Source: an uncultured beta proteobacterium (GTDB taxonomy: Bacteria > Pseudomonadota > Gammaproteobacteria > Burkholderiales > SG8-41). From it: a stretch of DNA of 64,000 nt. This document shows positions 41,772-51,201 of this stretch, piece after piece. How positions within the stretch are numbered: the first letter of the stretch is position 1; each line of letters begins with the position of its first letter. The DNA is taken from NCBI GenBank assembly GCA_903889565.1, contig CAISYC010000005.1:62001-126000 (forward strand), in the 5' to 3' direction. The notes under the pieces are model-generated. The model ran no database searches and had not been told where the DNA came from. It was given only the letters and a program-made list of their open reading frames with translations. The translations under genes and the position numbers were made by a program.

Positions 41772-42908
41772 TTAACGGCGCGGCGTTTTCGGCTGACTCA
41801 ACACCCCGCCGCCGACCATGATGGCGGCGTTGATCCAGAACATCGGCAGCAGCCCGAATGCGGTGGCAATCGCGCCGAAGATGACAGGACTGACCAGCTT
41901 GGTCAGCTGGTTGACGGCGAATTTCAGACCGAGCGCCTCGCCCGAACGGCCGTCCTGCGAATTGCTGAACATCAGCATGATCACCACCGGCTGCCCGCAA
42001 CCCATGCCAAGACCGAAGATGAACGAGATCAGGCCGAGGATAAGCACGTCGTGAAAAAACGGGATCAAGGCGAGATTCACCGCGCCAACGAAGAAGGCGC
42101 AGGCGAGCAGGCGCGCCTCGCCCAGCCTGTCGATCAGGCGCGGCAGCCAGAACCGTGAGATGAACGCCGCGGCGGAATTCATCGCCAGCACGATACCGAT
42201 CGCGGACGCGGAAAACCCGATCGAGTGCGCATAGACCGGCAGATAAACCTGATAAAGGTTGATGCCCGCATTGAACAGGCTGCCGGTGATCAGCAGCCGC
42301 CGCACCACCGGATCGACCAGCAGTTCGCGCATACCGCCGCCGGACTTGGCGGCATGCCGCGTGCCGCCGGGCAGGGCGCCGCCCTTCACCGCGAGCATGA
42401 TCAGCGGCACCAGCGGCAGCATCGCCAGCATCAGGCAGGTGGTAGGGTAATCGCTGTGATCGATCGCAAAACCGCCGATGACGGGCCCGAGCAGACTGGA
42501 GGCCGACATCGTCAACGTGTAGTTGCTGAAGTTGCGCGTGCGGTTCTTCGGCGTGCTGATGAGGCCGACCAGATTCTGCGTGGCAAGATTGAAAAAAATC
42601 ATCGCCAGACCGCACATGGTGCCGGCGATGTAGAGGGCGGTCAGACCGGGCACGAAATACGGCAGCAGCGTGCCGAGTCCGCCGCCGACGGCGCCGAACA
42701 TCATCGGCCAGCGCGCGCCGAAGCGATCCACCAGCCGGCCGGCCGCCACCGCCAGCAGCATCGGCAAAATCGAGAATGTCGCCGCTACCATGCCGACCGC
42801 GAGCGTGCTCGCACCGAGCTTGAGCGCGTAGAGCGAAAAAACGATCTGCGCCGCGGCAATGGTCACGCTGTTGAACATGCTTAGCGTGTATATGAAATAG
42901 ACGGACAC
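41772..42908 (-). CDS. MFS transporter
   Basis: 378 aa, about eleven to twelve hydrophobic helices. The signature loop between helices 2 and 3 reads GRLVDRFGARWPM (G-x3-D-R-x-G-x-R). SALL-type proline/glycine kinks are seen in ASSLLGPVIGGFAIDHS, helix 5 of exporter-like members. A drug- or metabolite-exporter-like carrier in the inner membrane; substrate unknown. Its stop lies 17 bases from the stop of the cupin gene (convergent). Confidence 0.87.
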   Translation of the reverse strand: MSVYFIYTLSMFNSVTIAAAQIVFSLYALKLGASTLAVGMVAATFSILPMLLAVAAGRLVDRFGARWPMMFGAVGGGLGTLLPYFVPGLTALYIAGTMCGLAMIFFNLATQNLVGLISTPKNRTRNFSNYTLTMSASSLLGPVIGGFAIDHSDYPTTCLMLAMLPLVPLIMLAVKGGALPGGTRHAAKSGGGMRELLVDPVVRRLLITGSLFNAGINLYQVYLPVYAHSIGFSASAIGIVLAMNSAAAFISRFWLPRLIDRLGEARLLACAFFVGAVNLALIPFFHDVLILGLISFIFGLGMGCGQPVVIMLMFSNSQDGRSGEALGLKFAVNQLTKLVSPVIFGAIATAFGLLPMFWINAAIMVGGGVLSQPKTPRR

Positions 42909-43326
42909 GGTGTTTATCGACCAACCATCGGCAAGAGCGCTGTATTCAACAAAGGGGGCGATGGCGGATCAGCAGGGCCGCCAACGGCAAATCATACCGC
43001 CGCAACGCAGACGCGCCGGTTATGCATCGGTTGAAACGGGAAAGTGCGGCGGCGGCGACTGCAAACATCCGCACGCACACGCGCGCAGCACGACTAGAAA
43101 ACGGAGGGGGGATGTAAGCGCAGGCCGTGAATCCGGCGGCAACGCATTACGCTGGGGGCGCGTAGGCAGTTCATATTATTACACCCGTAGTGTAGCACAG
43201 CGCTTGCGCCAGCCCCCGGCACCCGTGTAAACAGCAATCCGCAGAGTGGCAATCGCGCGCAGTCCGTCGCTTGCCGTCGGGTAGCATCTGGCTGCGGCTA
43301 CCGAACCTTTTTTACCGGAGACAACC
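42909..43326. other. Gene-free region between divergent MFS and VOC genes
   Basis: 418 bases without a credible gene. It must hold promoters for the minus-strand MFS gene and the plus-strand VOC gene. The AT-richer patch near 43170-43195 is the only likely promoter area. No hairpin or repeat stands out. Confidence 0.5.
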
Positions 43327-43728
43327 ATGAACCGTATCGTGCATCTGGCGCTCAAAGTGGACGACCTCGAAAAGACCTCGCAGTTCTACGAAAAAGTGTT
43401 CGGCTTCTGGGAGGCGGAAACGCGCAAGACGCGCGACCACCTGTCGCGCCACCTCACCGACGGCGAAATCGATTTCACGCTGATCAAATACGACGAAGGC
43501 ACCGAGTCGGCCGAATCGAAGGCCTCGGGCAGCGGCCCCTGCATCCACCACTTTGCGGTGGAAGTCGAAGACCTCGAGAAATCGACCGCCGAGATCCTGT
43601 CGTATGGCTGCGAGATCATCAGCGATCCGGGCGTCATCCCGGTCAAGTTCCGCGCGCCCGGCGGCACCGTCGCCGAGCTGGTGCCGATCGGCCGCTACAA
43701 GAAACCGGTGCGCCCGGCCGCGAAGTAA
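43327..43728 (+). CDS. VOC family (glyoxalase/bleomycin-resistance-like) protein
   Basis: 133 aa, one VOC unit made of two beta-alpha-beta-beta-beta modules. Metal-ligand candidates are His6 (VHLALKV), the His pair in CIHHFAVEVED, and Glu in GTVAELVPIGR. GGAG stands 6 bases before the ATG. Related to lactoylglutathione lyase and methylmalonyl-CoA epimerase, but the reaction is not assignable. A terminator follows. Confidence 0.85.
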   Translation: MNRIVHLALKVDDLEKTSQFYEKVFGFWEAETRKTRDHLSRHLTDGEIDFTLIKYDEGTESAESKASGSGPCIHHFAVEVEDLEKSTAEILSYGCEIISDPGVIPVKFRAPGGTVAELVPIGRYKKPVRPAAK

Positions 43729-43740
43729 GCAATAGAAACT

Positions 43741-43779
43741 CCCTCGCCCCGCTGTCGTGGGGCGGGGGAACAATTTTTT
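43741..43779 (+). terminator. Rho-independent terminator
   Basis: CCCTCGCCCC pairs with GGGGCGGGGG around GCTGTCGT, followed after AACAA by a run of seven T or T-rich bases. It lies 13 bases after the VOC gene. Confidence 0.75.
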
Positions 43780-43876
43780 AGGCGACGTTATTTACCAATG
43801 AATGCGATGGTAAAGCGGCGCGCCGCGCGTGCGTCTACAATCCCTGCGCGATCATTTCCCGGATAAACCATTTGCC

Positions 43877-44848
43877 ATGCGAGCCCTCCCCTTACTGCTG
43901 TGCGCATTCATCGCCGGCGCACCGCTGTTTGCTGTTGCGCAAACCGAAGGTTATCCGTCGCGGCCGATCCATTTCGTCGTCGCCAATGCGGCCGGCGGGG
44001 GCGAGGACAGTACCGCGCGCACTCTAGCGGCCAAGCTCTCGATCGGACTCGGCCAGCAGATTGTGATCGACAACCGCGCCGGCGCGGCAGGCACCATCGC
44101 CGCCGAGATCACGGCGAAAGCGCCCGCCGACGGCTACACCATGATGATGGGTTCGGTTGGCGCACTCGCCGTCAACCAGAGCATCAACAAACTGCTCGGC
44201 TACAACCCGCAGCGCGACTTCGCGCCGGTCGGCCTGGCGGTCACCCAAAGCAATATTCTGGTGGTGAATCCGGCGGTGCCCGCGCGCAGCGTGCGCGAAC
44301 TGATCGCCCTGGAGAAAGCGCACCCCGGCAAATTGACCTTCGGCTCATCGGGCAGCGGCAACACCGGCCACCTCGCCGGCGAGTTGTTCAAGAGTCTGGC
44401 GAAAGTGGATATGGTGCACGTGCCATACAAGGGCGGCGCCGCAGCCATACTCGATCTGATCGGCGGCCGCATCGACCTCGTGTTCTCGTCCGCCGCGCCG
44501 GCACTGCCTCAAATCGCCGCCGAAAAAATCCGCGCGCTTGCCGTCACCACGCTCAAGCGCTCTTCACTGCTGCCCGATTTGCCGACGATCGCCGAAAGCG
44601 GCCTGCCCGGCTACGAGGCCATCAACTGGTACGGCATCGTCGTGCCGATCAAAACGCCGCCGGCGGCGATCCAGCGGTTGAACGCCGAACTGGTGCGCGC
44701 ACTCAACGCGGCCGATGTTAAAGCCGCCCTGTTCAAGCAGGGACTCGACGCCGCACCCGGCAGCAGCCAGGAATTCGGCGCGCTGATGCGCAACGAAGCA
44801 ATCAAATGGGCCAAGGTGGTCAAGGACGCGGGCATTACCGCGGACTGA
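43877..44848 (+). CDS. Bug-family periplasmic substrate-binding protein
   Basis: 323 aa, signal peptide ending at AVAQ. IHFVVANAAGGGEDSTARTL (Asn-Ala in place of Pro-Phe-Pro), VIDNRAGAAGTIAAEITAKAPADGYTMMMGS, HVPYKGGAAAILDLIGGRI. The ATG at 43877 is fixed by the signal peptide. It precedes the molybdoenzyme region, but 284 bases separate it from the next gene, so co-transcription is uncertain. Confidence 0.9.
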   Translation: MRALPLLLCAFIAGAPLFAVAQTEGYPSRPIHFVVANAAGGGEDSTARTLAAKLSIGLGQQIVIDNRAGAAGTIAAEITAKAPADGYTMMMGSVGALAVNQSINKLLGYNPQRDFAPVGLAVTQSNILVVNPAVPARSVRELIALEKAHPGKLTFGSSGSGNTGHLAGELFKSLAKVDMVHVPYKGGAAAILDLIGGRIDLVFSSAAPALPQIAAEKIRALAVTTLKRSSLLPDLPTIAESGLPGYEAINWYGIVVPIKTPPAAIQRLNAELVRALNAADVKAALFKQGLDAAPGSSQEFGALMRNEAIKWAKVVKDAGITAD

Positions 44849-45132
44849 TTCCCGGGGCCACGCGCCCCCACCTGCGCGCGGAGGTAAATAGCCGCGACAG
44901 GGCGGTCGCGAAATGATTCGTGCCGCAGGCCGATGCCAACGCGCACGCGATTGCTGCATTGCGGCACCCTGCCGAATTACCCGTCATCGGCAAACACGTT
45001 GATTTTTGCCAGCGCCTGCATGGACAAATGCATTTGCCCGCCGTAGCCTATGCCGGACTCGACGTCCCCCCCATTGTCGCGGGCCATGCGTGGTCCGCCG
45101 ACGCGGTTGATTCGGTTTCGAGAGGAGATCAG

Positions 45133-46353
45133 ATGAAGAACAAGACCCCCAATTCCACGCGTCGCCGTCTGCTCGCCGGCGCCGTCGCCACGGCGGGACT
45201 CGGCGCATTCGGCCGCAGCGCTTTCGCACAAACCACGTTCGAACACCCGTTCGTAAACGGCAAACGCAACCTCGTCGCGTTTCCGGAAAAGCGGCCGATG
45301 ATCGTGCTGACCACGCGGCCGCCGCAACTCGAAACACCGTTCGAGTTGTTCAACGACGGCATCGTCACGCCGAACGACGCATTCTTCGTGCGCTATCACA
45401 ACGCCGGCATCCCGACCTCAATCGACGGCGACAGGCATGTGATCAAAATCGGCGGCGCCGCCTGCGGCAAGCCGTTCGAAATTTCGGTTGCCGATCTGCG
45501 CACGCAGTTCAAAGCGGTTGAGTATCTCGCGGTCAACCAGTGCTCCGGCAACAGCCGCGCGTTCTTCACGCCGCGCGTCACCGGCGGCCAGCTCGGCAAC
45601 GGCGCGATGGGCAATGCACGCTGGACCGGCGTGCCGCTAAAGGATGTGCTGGCGCGGGCCGAGATCAAAAGCACCGCGCGCCAGATTACCTTCAACGGCC
45701 TCGACACCGGCATCTACGGCGGTGGCGATTTTGTCAAAGCGCTGGAGGTCAATCACGCAATGGACGGCGAAGTCATGCTGGCCTACCAGATGAACGGCGC
45801 CGACATCCCGATGCTCAATGGTTATCCGGTCAAGCTGATCGTGCCCGGTTACTACGGCACTTACTGGGTCAAGCATCTTTCCGAGATCGAAATCATCGAC
45901 CGCGTTTATGACGGTTTCTGGATGACGCCGGCGTACCGTGTTCCGGACAACGATTGCGCCTGCATCGAACCGGGCACCGCGCCGGCCTCGACGCGGCCGA
46001 TCACGCGCTTCAATGTGCGTTCCTTCATCACCTCGCTCGCCGACGGCGCACGCCTGCGCGCGGGCCAGCAAACCAGTGTGCGCGGCATCGCCTTCGATGG
46101 TGGTCAGGGCATCCGCGAAGTGGCCTACTCAGTCGATGGCGGCCAGAGCTGGCGCGGCGCCAAGCTCGGCGCCGACGCCGGACGTTACTCGTTCCGGGAA
46201 TTCACCTTCGGCTTCACGCCGGACAAAGGCAGCTACGACCTGCGGGTACGCGCATGGAACCGCTCGGGCCAGAGCCAGCCGATGGAAGCGCTGTGGCAAC
46301 CCGCCGGCTATATGCGCAACGTGGTCGAATCCGTCAAAGTCACCGCCGCCTGA
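45133..46353 (+). CDS. Sulfite oxidase-family molybdoenzyme (SorA-like), Tat-exported
   Basis: 406 aa. A Tat signal (TRRRLLAGAVATAGLGAFGRSAFAQ) is followed by the molybdopterin domain, with the Mo-ligating Cys137 in AVNQCSGNSR, and a C-terminal Ig-like dimerisation domain (VAYSVDGGQSWRGAKLG, then YDLRVRAWNRSGQSQP). It probably oxidises sulfite (or another small substrate) to sulfate in the periplasm. The cytochrome c gene 10 bases downstream is the natural electron acceptor, as in SorAB. AGAGGAGATCAG precedes the ATG. Confidence 0.87.
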   Translation: MKNKTPNSTRRRLLAGAVATAGLGAFGRSAFAQTTFEHPFVNGKRNLVAFPEKRPMIVLTTRPPQLETPFELFNDGIVTPNDAFFVRYHNAGIPTSIDGDRHVIKIGGAACGKPFEISVADLRTQFKAVEYLAVNQCSGNSRAFFTPRVTGGQLGNGAMGNARWTGVPLKDVLARAEIKSTARQITFNGLDTGIYGGGDFVKALEVNHAMDGEVMLAYQMNGADIPMLNGYPVKLIVPGYYGTYWVKHLSEIEIIDRVYDGFWMTPAYRVPDNDCACIEPGTAPASTRPITRFNVRSFITSLADGARLRAGQQTSVRGIAFDGGQGIREVAYSVDGGQSWRGAKLGADAGRYSFREFTFGFTPDKGSYDLRVRAWNRSGQSQPMEALWQPAGYMRNVVESVKVTAA

Positions 46354-46363
46354 GGTTGCCGAC

Positions 46364-46672
46364 ATGAAAATCAAAACATTCCTCGCCAGCAGCCTCGCCT
46401 GCGCCGCGCTGGGCCTCGTCACACCGGCGAGCGCCGACGGCGTGCAGCTGAAAACCAGTGATTTACCGGGATACGAAAAAGCCCAGACGAACTGCACGGC
46501 CTGTCACTCCGCCGAGTATATGCAGTATCAACCGCCGACGGCGCCGCGACCGTACTGGGATGCCATGGTCAAGCGCATGAAAGCCGTGTTCAAGGCGCCG
46601 CTCGACGATGCCGACATTCCGGCGATCGTCGATTACCTCGCCAGGACCTACGGCAACGAACAGCCGAAGTAA
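46364..46672 (+). CDS. Small periplasmic monoheme cytochrome c (SorB-like)
   Basis: 102 aa. Signal peptide ending at ASADG, heme site Cys44-Thr-Ala-Cys47-His48, C-terminal helix IPAIVDYLARTYG. Candidate axial Met in YMQYQ or MVKRMK. It lies 10 bases after the SorA-like gene and should take electrons from it. Confidence 0.85.
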   Translation: MKIKTFLASSLACAALGLVTPASADGVQLKTSDLPGYEKAQTNCTACHSAEYMQYQPPTAPRPYWDAMVKRMKAVFKAPLDDADIPAIVDYLARTYGNEQPK

Positions 46673-46726
46673 AACGTCGTGCTGCCTGTCCCGCACGCAT
46701 GCGAAGGCCGGACCGCGGGCAAAAGC

Positions 46727-47587
46727 ATGGATCATCGCGCAATCCCCCGGCCGCCCCGCACGGCCCCGCGCAGAACAGTTCTGACATCGCTTTCATTGCA
46801 TGGCCTGTTCGCTGCACTGATTACATTGAATATCTGCGGCTGCGCGACGACTGACACGCAACCATCGCCCGCGGCGCGCGGCGCACTCGCTCCAACCGGC
46901 ACATTGCGCGGCGCGGTGCTGCTCAACACCGCGCTGCAGGTCACGGGCAGCGACGCATCCGGAGAATTGCAGGGCGTGTCGGTGGATCTCGGCAAGGCAC
47001 TCGCGCACCGGCTCGGCGTTGCCTATACGCCGGTACCGTACAAAACGATCGACCTCTTGATGGACGGCGCGAAAACCGGACAATGGGACATCGCCTTCAT
47101 GGCGATCGACCGCTCGCGTGACAAGGACATCGATTACGCCGGGCCGTTCATGGATGTGGAAATGGGCTATCTGGTGCCTGCCGGCTCAGCGCTGAAGACG
47201 ATCGCCGAAGTCGACCAGCCCGGCGTGCGCGTCGTCGTCTCCGGCAGCGGCGGCACCGACATCATGCTGTCGCGTCTGTTGAAGCAGGCACAACTGGTGC
47301 GCGCCGCCGGCGTGTCGGGCCTCGTCGAAGCGCTCAAAGCCGGTAAAGCCGACGCCGCATCCGCCAACAAGCCGACGCTCTTCGCCGATTCGGTGAATCT
47401 CCCCGGCTCACGCGTACTCGACGGCCGCGTCGCCGCTGCGCAATATGCGATCGTCACGCGCAAAGGGCAGAATCCCGGCAATGCCTACGTGCGCAGATTC
47501 ATCGAAGAAGCGAAGGCTGACGGCTTGATCAAAGGCGCGATCGACAAGGCGGGGCTACGCGGGGTAATCGTCGCGGCACCGCAGTAA
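46727..47587 (+). CDS. ABC-type (amino-acid-like) periplasmic binding lipoprotein
   Basis: 286 aa. Basic N-terminus, hydrophobic segment and a lipobox-like LNICGC with Cys39. The body is a family-3 solute-binding fold: GTLRGAVLLNTALQVTGSDASGELQGVSVDLGKALAHRLGV, GQWDIAFMAIDRSRDKDIDYAGPFMDVEMGYLV. Amino acids or similar small ligands are usual. No permease is adjacent. Confidence 0.8.
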   Translation: MDHRAIPRPPRTAPRRTVLTSLSLHGLFAALITLNICGCATTDTQPSPAARGALAPTGTLRGAVLLNTALQVTGSDASGELQGVSVDLGKALAHRLGVAYTPVPYKTIDLLMDGAKTGQWDIAFMAIDRSRDKDIDYAGPFMDVEMGYLVPAGSALKTIAEVDQPGVRVVVSGSGGTDIMLSRLLKQAQLVRAAGVSGLVEALKAGKADAASANKPTLFADSVNLPGSRVLDGRVAAAQYAIVTRKGQNPGNAYVRRFIEEAKADGLIKGAIDKAGLRGVIVAAPQ

Positions 47588-47739
47588 GCCGACAATCGAA
47601 ACCGTGGTCTTCCCTTACTTAGCTGATGAATCGACACTTTTCCCCTGGCTGCCGGTAAATATCCGGCACGCGCTGACATTAAGCGTCCTCGGCTTATACT
47701 ACCAACAGAGATTGGCGCCCGCTTTGGAGGAGAAAATTC

Positions 47740-48732
47740 ATGAAACGATTGTTCTATGTCATGGCGTTCGCGCTGTTATGCGACCTGGCTTGGGCTGGCT
47801 CAGGTCCGATCATTGACACGGAATTCGTCGCCGATGCGGCAAAGCGCGGGGCCGTCATCTGGGATGTGCGCAACGCCCAGGAATACAGCAAGGGGCACTT
47901 GCCCGGCGCGGTTAGCATCGGCGATGCCGCTCAAGTGCTGCGCGACCCGAATACCGAGGATTTTCTCGCGACCGACAAGATCGAAAAAATTCTCGGGGCG
48001 GCCGGCATCGATCCTGCGCGGGAAATCGTGGTCTACGGGACGCGTGGCACCTGGAACCCGTATCTCATTCTGTACGCGATGCAGTATTTCGGCGGGACGC
48101 GTGCTTATGTCTATCATGGCGGGATCGATGACTGGCGGGCCGCCGGCAAGGCCGTCAGCACTGAGGCGGCCAGACTGCCGCCGATATTGCTCAAGTTGAA
48201 TGCCAACGGGGCGGTCGCGGTCAGCACCGCGCAAATGATCGCGCAATTGAAAAACCCCAACGTGCAAATCATCGACGCGCGCACGGCGGGTGAATTCCGC
48301 GGCGAAGACATCCGCGCGATCCGCGGCGGCCACATTCCCGGTGCGATCAATATTCCGTACGAGATGAACTGGGTTGATCCCGAAACCCCGGCGAAGCTGG
48401 CGAAAAAGCTGGCCGCCGACAACAGCGGCATGTCGCTCAAGCCGGCCGATCAATTGCAAGCGCTGTATGCCAATCTCGACCCGGGCAAGGAAACGATCGT
48501 CTACTGCCAAAGCGGCGCGCGCGCATCCGAGACCGCCGGCGTGCTGCAACAGCTCGGCTTTACGCGCGTCAAGGTCTACGATTCGTCCTGGCTCGGTTAC
48601 GGCAATACGCTCGACGCACCGGCGGAGAACGTCACGTTCTTTAATGTTGGACTGCTCAACTCCAGGTTGTCGACGCTGCAATCGCGCATCGACCAACTGG
48701 AAAAGGAACTCGCCGAGGCAAGGAAAAAATAG
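47740..48732 (+). CDS. Periplasmic two-domain sulfurtransferase (rhodanese)
   Basis: 330 aa with a signal peptide ending at AWAGS and GGAGGAG before the ATG. Two rhodanese domains. The first has YGTRGTW where the active Cys should be and is probably structural. The second carries Cys256 in YCQSGARAS. A C-terminal coiled coil (LQSRIDQLEKELAEARKK) may mediate oligomerisation. It would transfer sulfane sulfur, for example thiosulfate to a thiol acceptor, and fits the nearby sulfite dehydrogenases. Confidence 0.87.
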   Translation: MKRLFYVMAFALLCDLAWAGSGPIIDTEFVADAAKRGAVIWDVRNAQEYSKGHLPGAVSIGDAAQVLRDPNTEDFLATDKIEKILGAAGIDPAREIVVYGTRGTWNPYLILYAMQYFGGTRAYVYHGGIDDWRAAGKAVSTEAARLPPILLKLNANGAVAVSTAQMIAQLKNPNVQIIDARTAGEFRGEDIRAIRGGHIPGAINIPYEMNWVDPETPAKLAKKLAADNSGMSLKPADQLQALYANLDPGKETIVYCQSGARASETAGVLQQLGFTRVKVYDSSWLGYGNTLDAPAENVTFFNVGLLNSRLSTLQSRIDQLEKELAEARKK

Positions 48733-48787
48733 TCCGCTGCATGCGGCGGACTGCACCCGATCGGAAGTCTATCAGGTCCCTGGCGCC

Positions 48788-49159
48788 TTGAAGAAAAGCA
48801 AACAAACCGTAATCGTCGCCTTTGCAAGTCTTCTTGCAATTGGGTTTACTTTTGCGATTGGTGATAGATCAGTGTTGTCGAGGACACAATCAGGCGGTAT
48901 TGAATTGGTCAACAGCATCTGCTCAGCTGTTTTTCCGGGAACGGGTTTTACCGGGAAACCCGTCACACCGGGCGACGGCTGGAAGACGCTGGCGAACTGG
49001 AAAAAGCTGGCCAGGGACATGAGGCTCAGCGATGTGCAAAAAATACTGGGCGACCCCGAACAGGTGGACGGCGGCACCATCGCATTTTGGCGTTACCCGA
49101 ATGGCGGCACGGTCACTTTTTTTATCGGCAAAGCGGATAGCTGGAGCGAGCCGAAATGA
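48788..49159 (+). CDS. BamE/SmpA-like small protein
   Basis: About 123 aa from a TTG start at 48788; no ATG fits. Hydrophobic N-terminus (VIVAFASLLAIGFTFAIG) as signal or anchor. The C-terminal half reads WKKLARDMRLSDVQKILGDPEQVDGGTIAFWRYPNGGTVTFFIGK, the pattern of the SmpA/OmlA/BamE fold (GxS-x2-V-x2-LG-x-P). Extracytoplasmic, role unknown. The start is uncertain. Confidence 0.65.
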   Translation: MKKSKQTVIVAFASLLAIGFTFAIGDRSVLSRTQSGGIELVNSICSAVFPGTGFTGKPVTPGDGWKTLANWKKLARDMRLSDVQKILGDPEQVDGGTIAFWRYPNGGTVTFFIGKADSWSEPK

Positions 49160-49164
49160 TCGAA

Positions 49165-49215
49165 GGGGCCAGCGCTCGATAATTTGGCAATCCAAATTAA
49201 TCGAGCGCTGGCCCC
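49165..49215. terminator. Long inverted repeat between convergent genes
   Basis: GGGGCCAGCGCTCGATAATT with TGG is matched by its inverted copy at 49192-49215, with one extra A, around a four- to five-base centre. About 23 bp can pair. It separates the stops of the BamE-like gene and the cytochrome gene and should act as a bidirectional terminator. It may also be a repeat element. Confidence 0.75.
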
Positions 49216-49241
49216 TGCGGGTTGGCGTAAGCCCCTGGCGG

Positions 49242-49814
49242 CTAGTAGGGGTAACCCTCAAGCCTTGGCGTGTTGAGTTTGAACTCAGGCGGCGGCTTGC
49301 CGTATTCATCGCCGATCGGCATCTTGACCTTGGGCAGATTTTTCTGGTCGAGCACCATGTCTTCCGGGATAACCTTGTTGAGGAAAAGCAGGTAGGCCGT
49401 CACCGAATAGACTTCATCAGGCGTCAGCGTACCTTCCAGTCCGAGCGGCATGCCGCGATGGATGAAATCCCACACGATCGTTGCATAGGGCGCGCGCAAC
49501 GGCAGGACGCGATCCTGTTTCCAGACGTTATCGCCGGATTTTTTCGATACCAGATTGGGTGCCAGTCCCCCCACGCCGCCTGCGCCATGGCAACCGATAC
49601 ACGCTTTTTGTATGAAGACCTGTGCGCCTTCCTTGACGGTGCCGCGGCCGGGCGGGAGTTCATGTCCGTCAGGACTGATCGAGATATCCATGCGGCGGAG
49701 TTCATCCGGGGTCGGCGTGCGCCCTACGCCGTAGGTCGGCGACTGCGCGAACGCAGTGCCCGCCAGAAGACTGCCGAGGAGTACGGATGCCGCGACAAAT
49801 TTAAGCGAGTCCAT
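49242..49814 (-). CDS. Monoheme cytochrome c, partner of SoxC-like sulfite dehydrogenase
   Basis: 190 aa. Signal peptide ending at AFAQS. Heme site Cys72-Ile-Gly-Cys75-His76 in KACIGCHGAGGVGGLAPNL, candidate axial Met in RGMPLGLEG. Its ATG lies inside the end of the SoxC-like gene (14-base overlap), so translation is coupled. It corresponds to the SoxD-type electron acceptor but has one heme, and is shorter than diheme SoxD of Paracoccus type. Confidence 0.85.
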   Translation of the reverse strand: MDSLKFVAASVLLGSLLAGTAFAQSPTYGVGRTPTPDELRRMDISISPDGHELPPGRGTVKEGAQVFIQKACIGCHGAGGVGGLAPNLVSKKSGDNVWKQDRVLPLRAPYATIVWDFIHRGMPLGLEGTLTPDEVYSVTAYLLFLNKVIPEDMVLDQKNLPKVKMPIGDEYGKPPPEFKLNTPRLEGYPY

Positions 49815-51075
49815 TGGTCACACTCCCGTCTTTGGAAATTTTCCAGGGCATCACGCTGTTGTCAAGTCCGGGTACGCGGTAGTCCCGCTCGAAGGGCACT
49901 TTCCACCACTCGGCGATTTCTTCCCGCAGCGCCTGCCTTTGCCCGATATCGTCGGTGGTGCGCGACATGATCACGGTCTCGGTGCCATCCCATTTCCACG
50001 GGTAGGCGAAGCGGACGTGCGCCATGCGCTGAGGCGTGTTCTTGAATTCGGCGCGGTTCCACTTCTTGCCGCCATCGGTGGATACTTCCACCGTCTTGAC
50101 GGCGCCGCCACCGGACCAGGCGAGCCCGCTGATCTCATAGAAGCCGGGGCCGGGCAGCCGCTGTGTGCCGGACGGGTAGGTGATGACTGACTTGGGGCCG
50201 ATCCGCTCGCCGAGCGCAAGCTCTTTGTCTTCCCGCGTCAGATGCCCGAATTCGTTGTAGTTCATGTAAAACTGGTTGGTGACCTTGATGCGCCGCAGAT
50301 ACTTGGTGTGATAGATGCCCTCGAAACCGGGCACCATGATGCGCAGTGGAAACCCTTGCTGCGGCCGCAGCGCCTCGCCGTTCTGGCCGTAGGCGATGAG
50401 GCAGTCATCCATCCCTTTGACGATGGGGATGCTCGATGCGCCCTTCACTTCCTCGGCGCCTTCAGCGACAAACCATTTCGCGCTGCTCTTGAGGCCGCAT
50501 TCCTTGAGCAGCGTGGACAGCAGCACGCCGGTCCATTCGGAGCAGCTGGTCATACCGTGCGTCTCCTGCACGGTTCTTTGTTTTCCATTGTGCCGGTTGC
50601 CCGCGCACTCGATGAAATGCAGGCGGGTGACTGACGGGAAGCGCTTCAAGTCGTCCATGGTGAGGGTGAGGGGCCGATCCACCTCGCCGTGTAGCGTCAG
50701 CGTGTGCAGCTTGGGGTCGATGTCCGGCATGAAGGAGCCGCGGGTTGTCGCGATATAGTGCAGCGACGATGGCGTAATCACGCCGACCGAATCCTGCAAT
50801 GGCGAGGCCACATGGAACACTTTGCCAAACACGTCGGGTGAGGGCCTGCCGCCCAAGGGGTGCGCGATGCGCACCGAGGTTACGTACTTGGAGCGCTGGC
50901 CGTATTCGATCAGTTCCTTGCTGCCGTGAATCATCGGCGAGGCGTTTTCGCTGGTCGGCGTTGGCGGATTTGCAGACTGCGCGTTGGCCTTGCCCACTGC
51001 GCCCAACGTGATGCCGCCGGCCAACGCGGCACCGGTCTTGAGGAGCGCTCTACGGCTCTTTTGTTCTGAATCCAT
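49801..51075 (-). CDS. soxC: SoxC-like sulfite/sulfane dehydrogenase, molybdopterin subunit
   Basis: 424 aa. Tat signal KSRRALLKTGAALAGGITLGAVGKANAQ. The Mo-ligand Cys157 is in IECAGNRHNG, and HGMTSCSEWTGVLLSTLL is the SoxC-like continuation. The C-terminal domain has VEVSTDGGKKWNRAEF and AYPWKWDGTETVIMSRTTDD. Known SoxC works with cytochrome SoxD on the sulfane sulfur bound to SoxY. No soxXYZAB is present in this window, so it may act on free sulfite instead. Confidence 0.87.
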   Translation of the reverse strand: MDSEQKSRRALLKTGAALAGGITLGAVGKANAQSANPPTPTSENASPMIHGSKELIEYGQRSKYVTSVRIAHPLGGRPSPDVFGKVFHVASPLQDSVGVITPSSLHYIATTRGSFMPDIDPKLHTLTLHGEVDRPLTLTMDDLKRFPSVTRLHFIECAGNRHNGKQRTVQETHGMTSCSEWTGVLLSTLLKECGLKSSAKWFVAEGAEEVKGASSIPIVKGMDDCLIAYGQNGEALRPQQGFPLRIMVPGFEGIYHTKYLRRIKVTNQFYMNYNEFGHLTREDKELALGERIGPKSVITYPSGTQRLPGPGFYEISGLAWSGGGAVKTVEVSTDGGKKWNRAEFKNTPQRMAHVRFAYPWKWDGTETVIMSRTTDDIGQRQALREEIAEWWKVPFERDYRVPGLDNSVMPWKISKDGSVTNGLA

Positions 51076-51201
51076 TGGATCCTCCCTGGATGGTGATCGT
51101 GTTATTCGATAACACCGCGTCAATAACACAACGACGCAATTTATTTTGTATGAAAGTATATGCCGCCTTGCCGGGTCTGGCGAGCGCCCATGTAAACCCG
51201 A

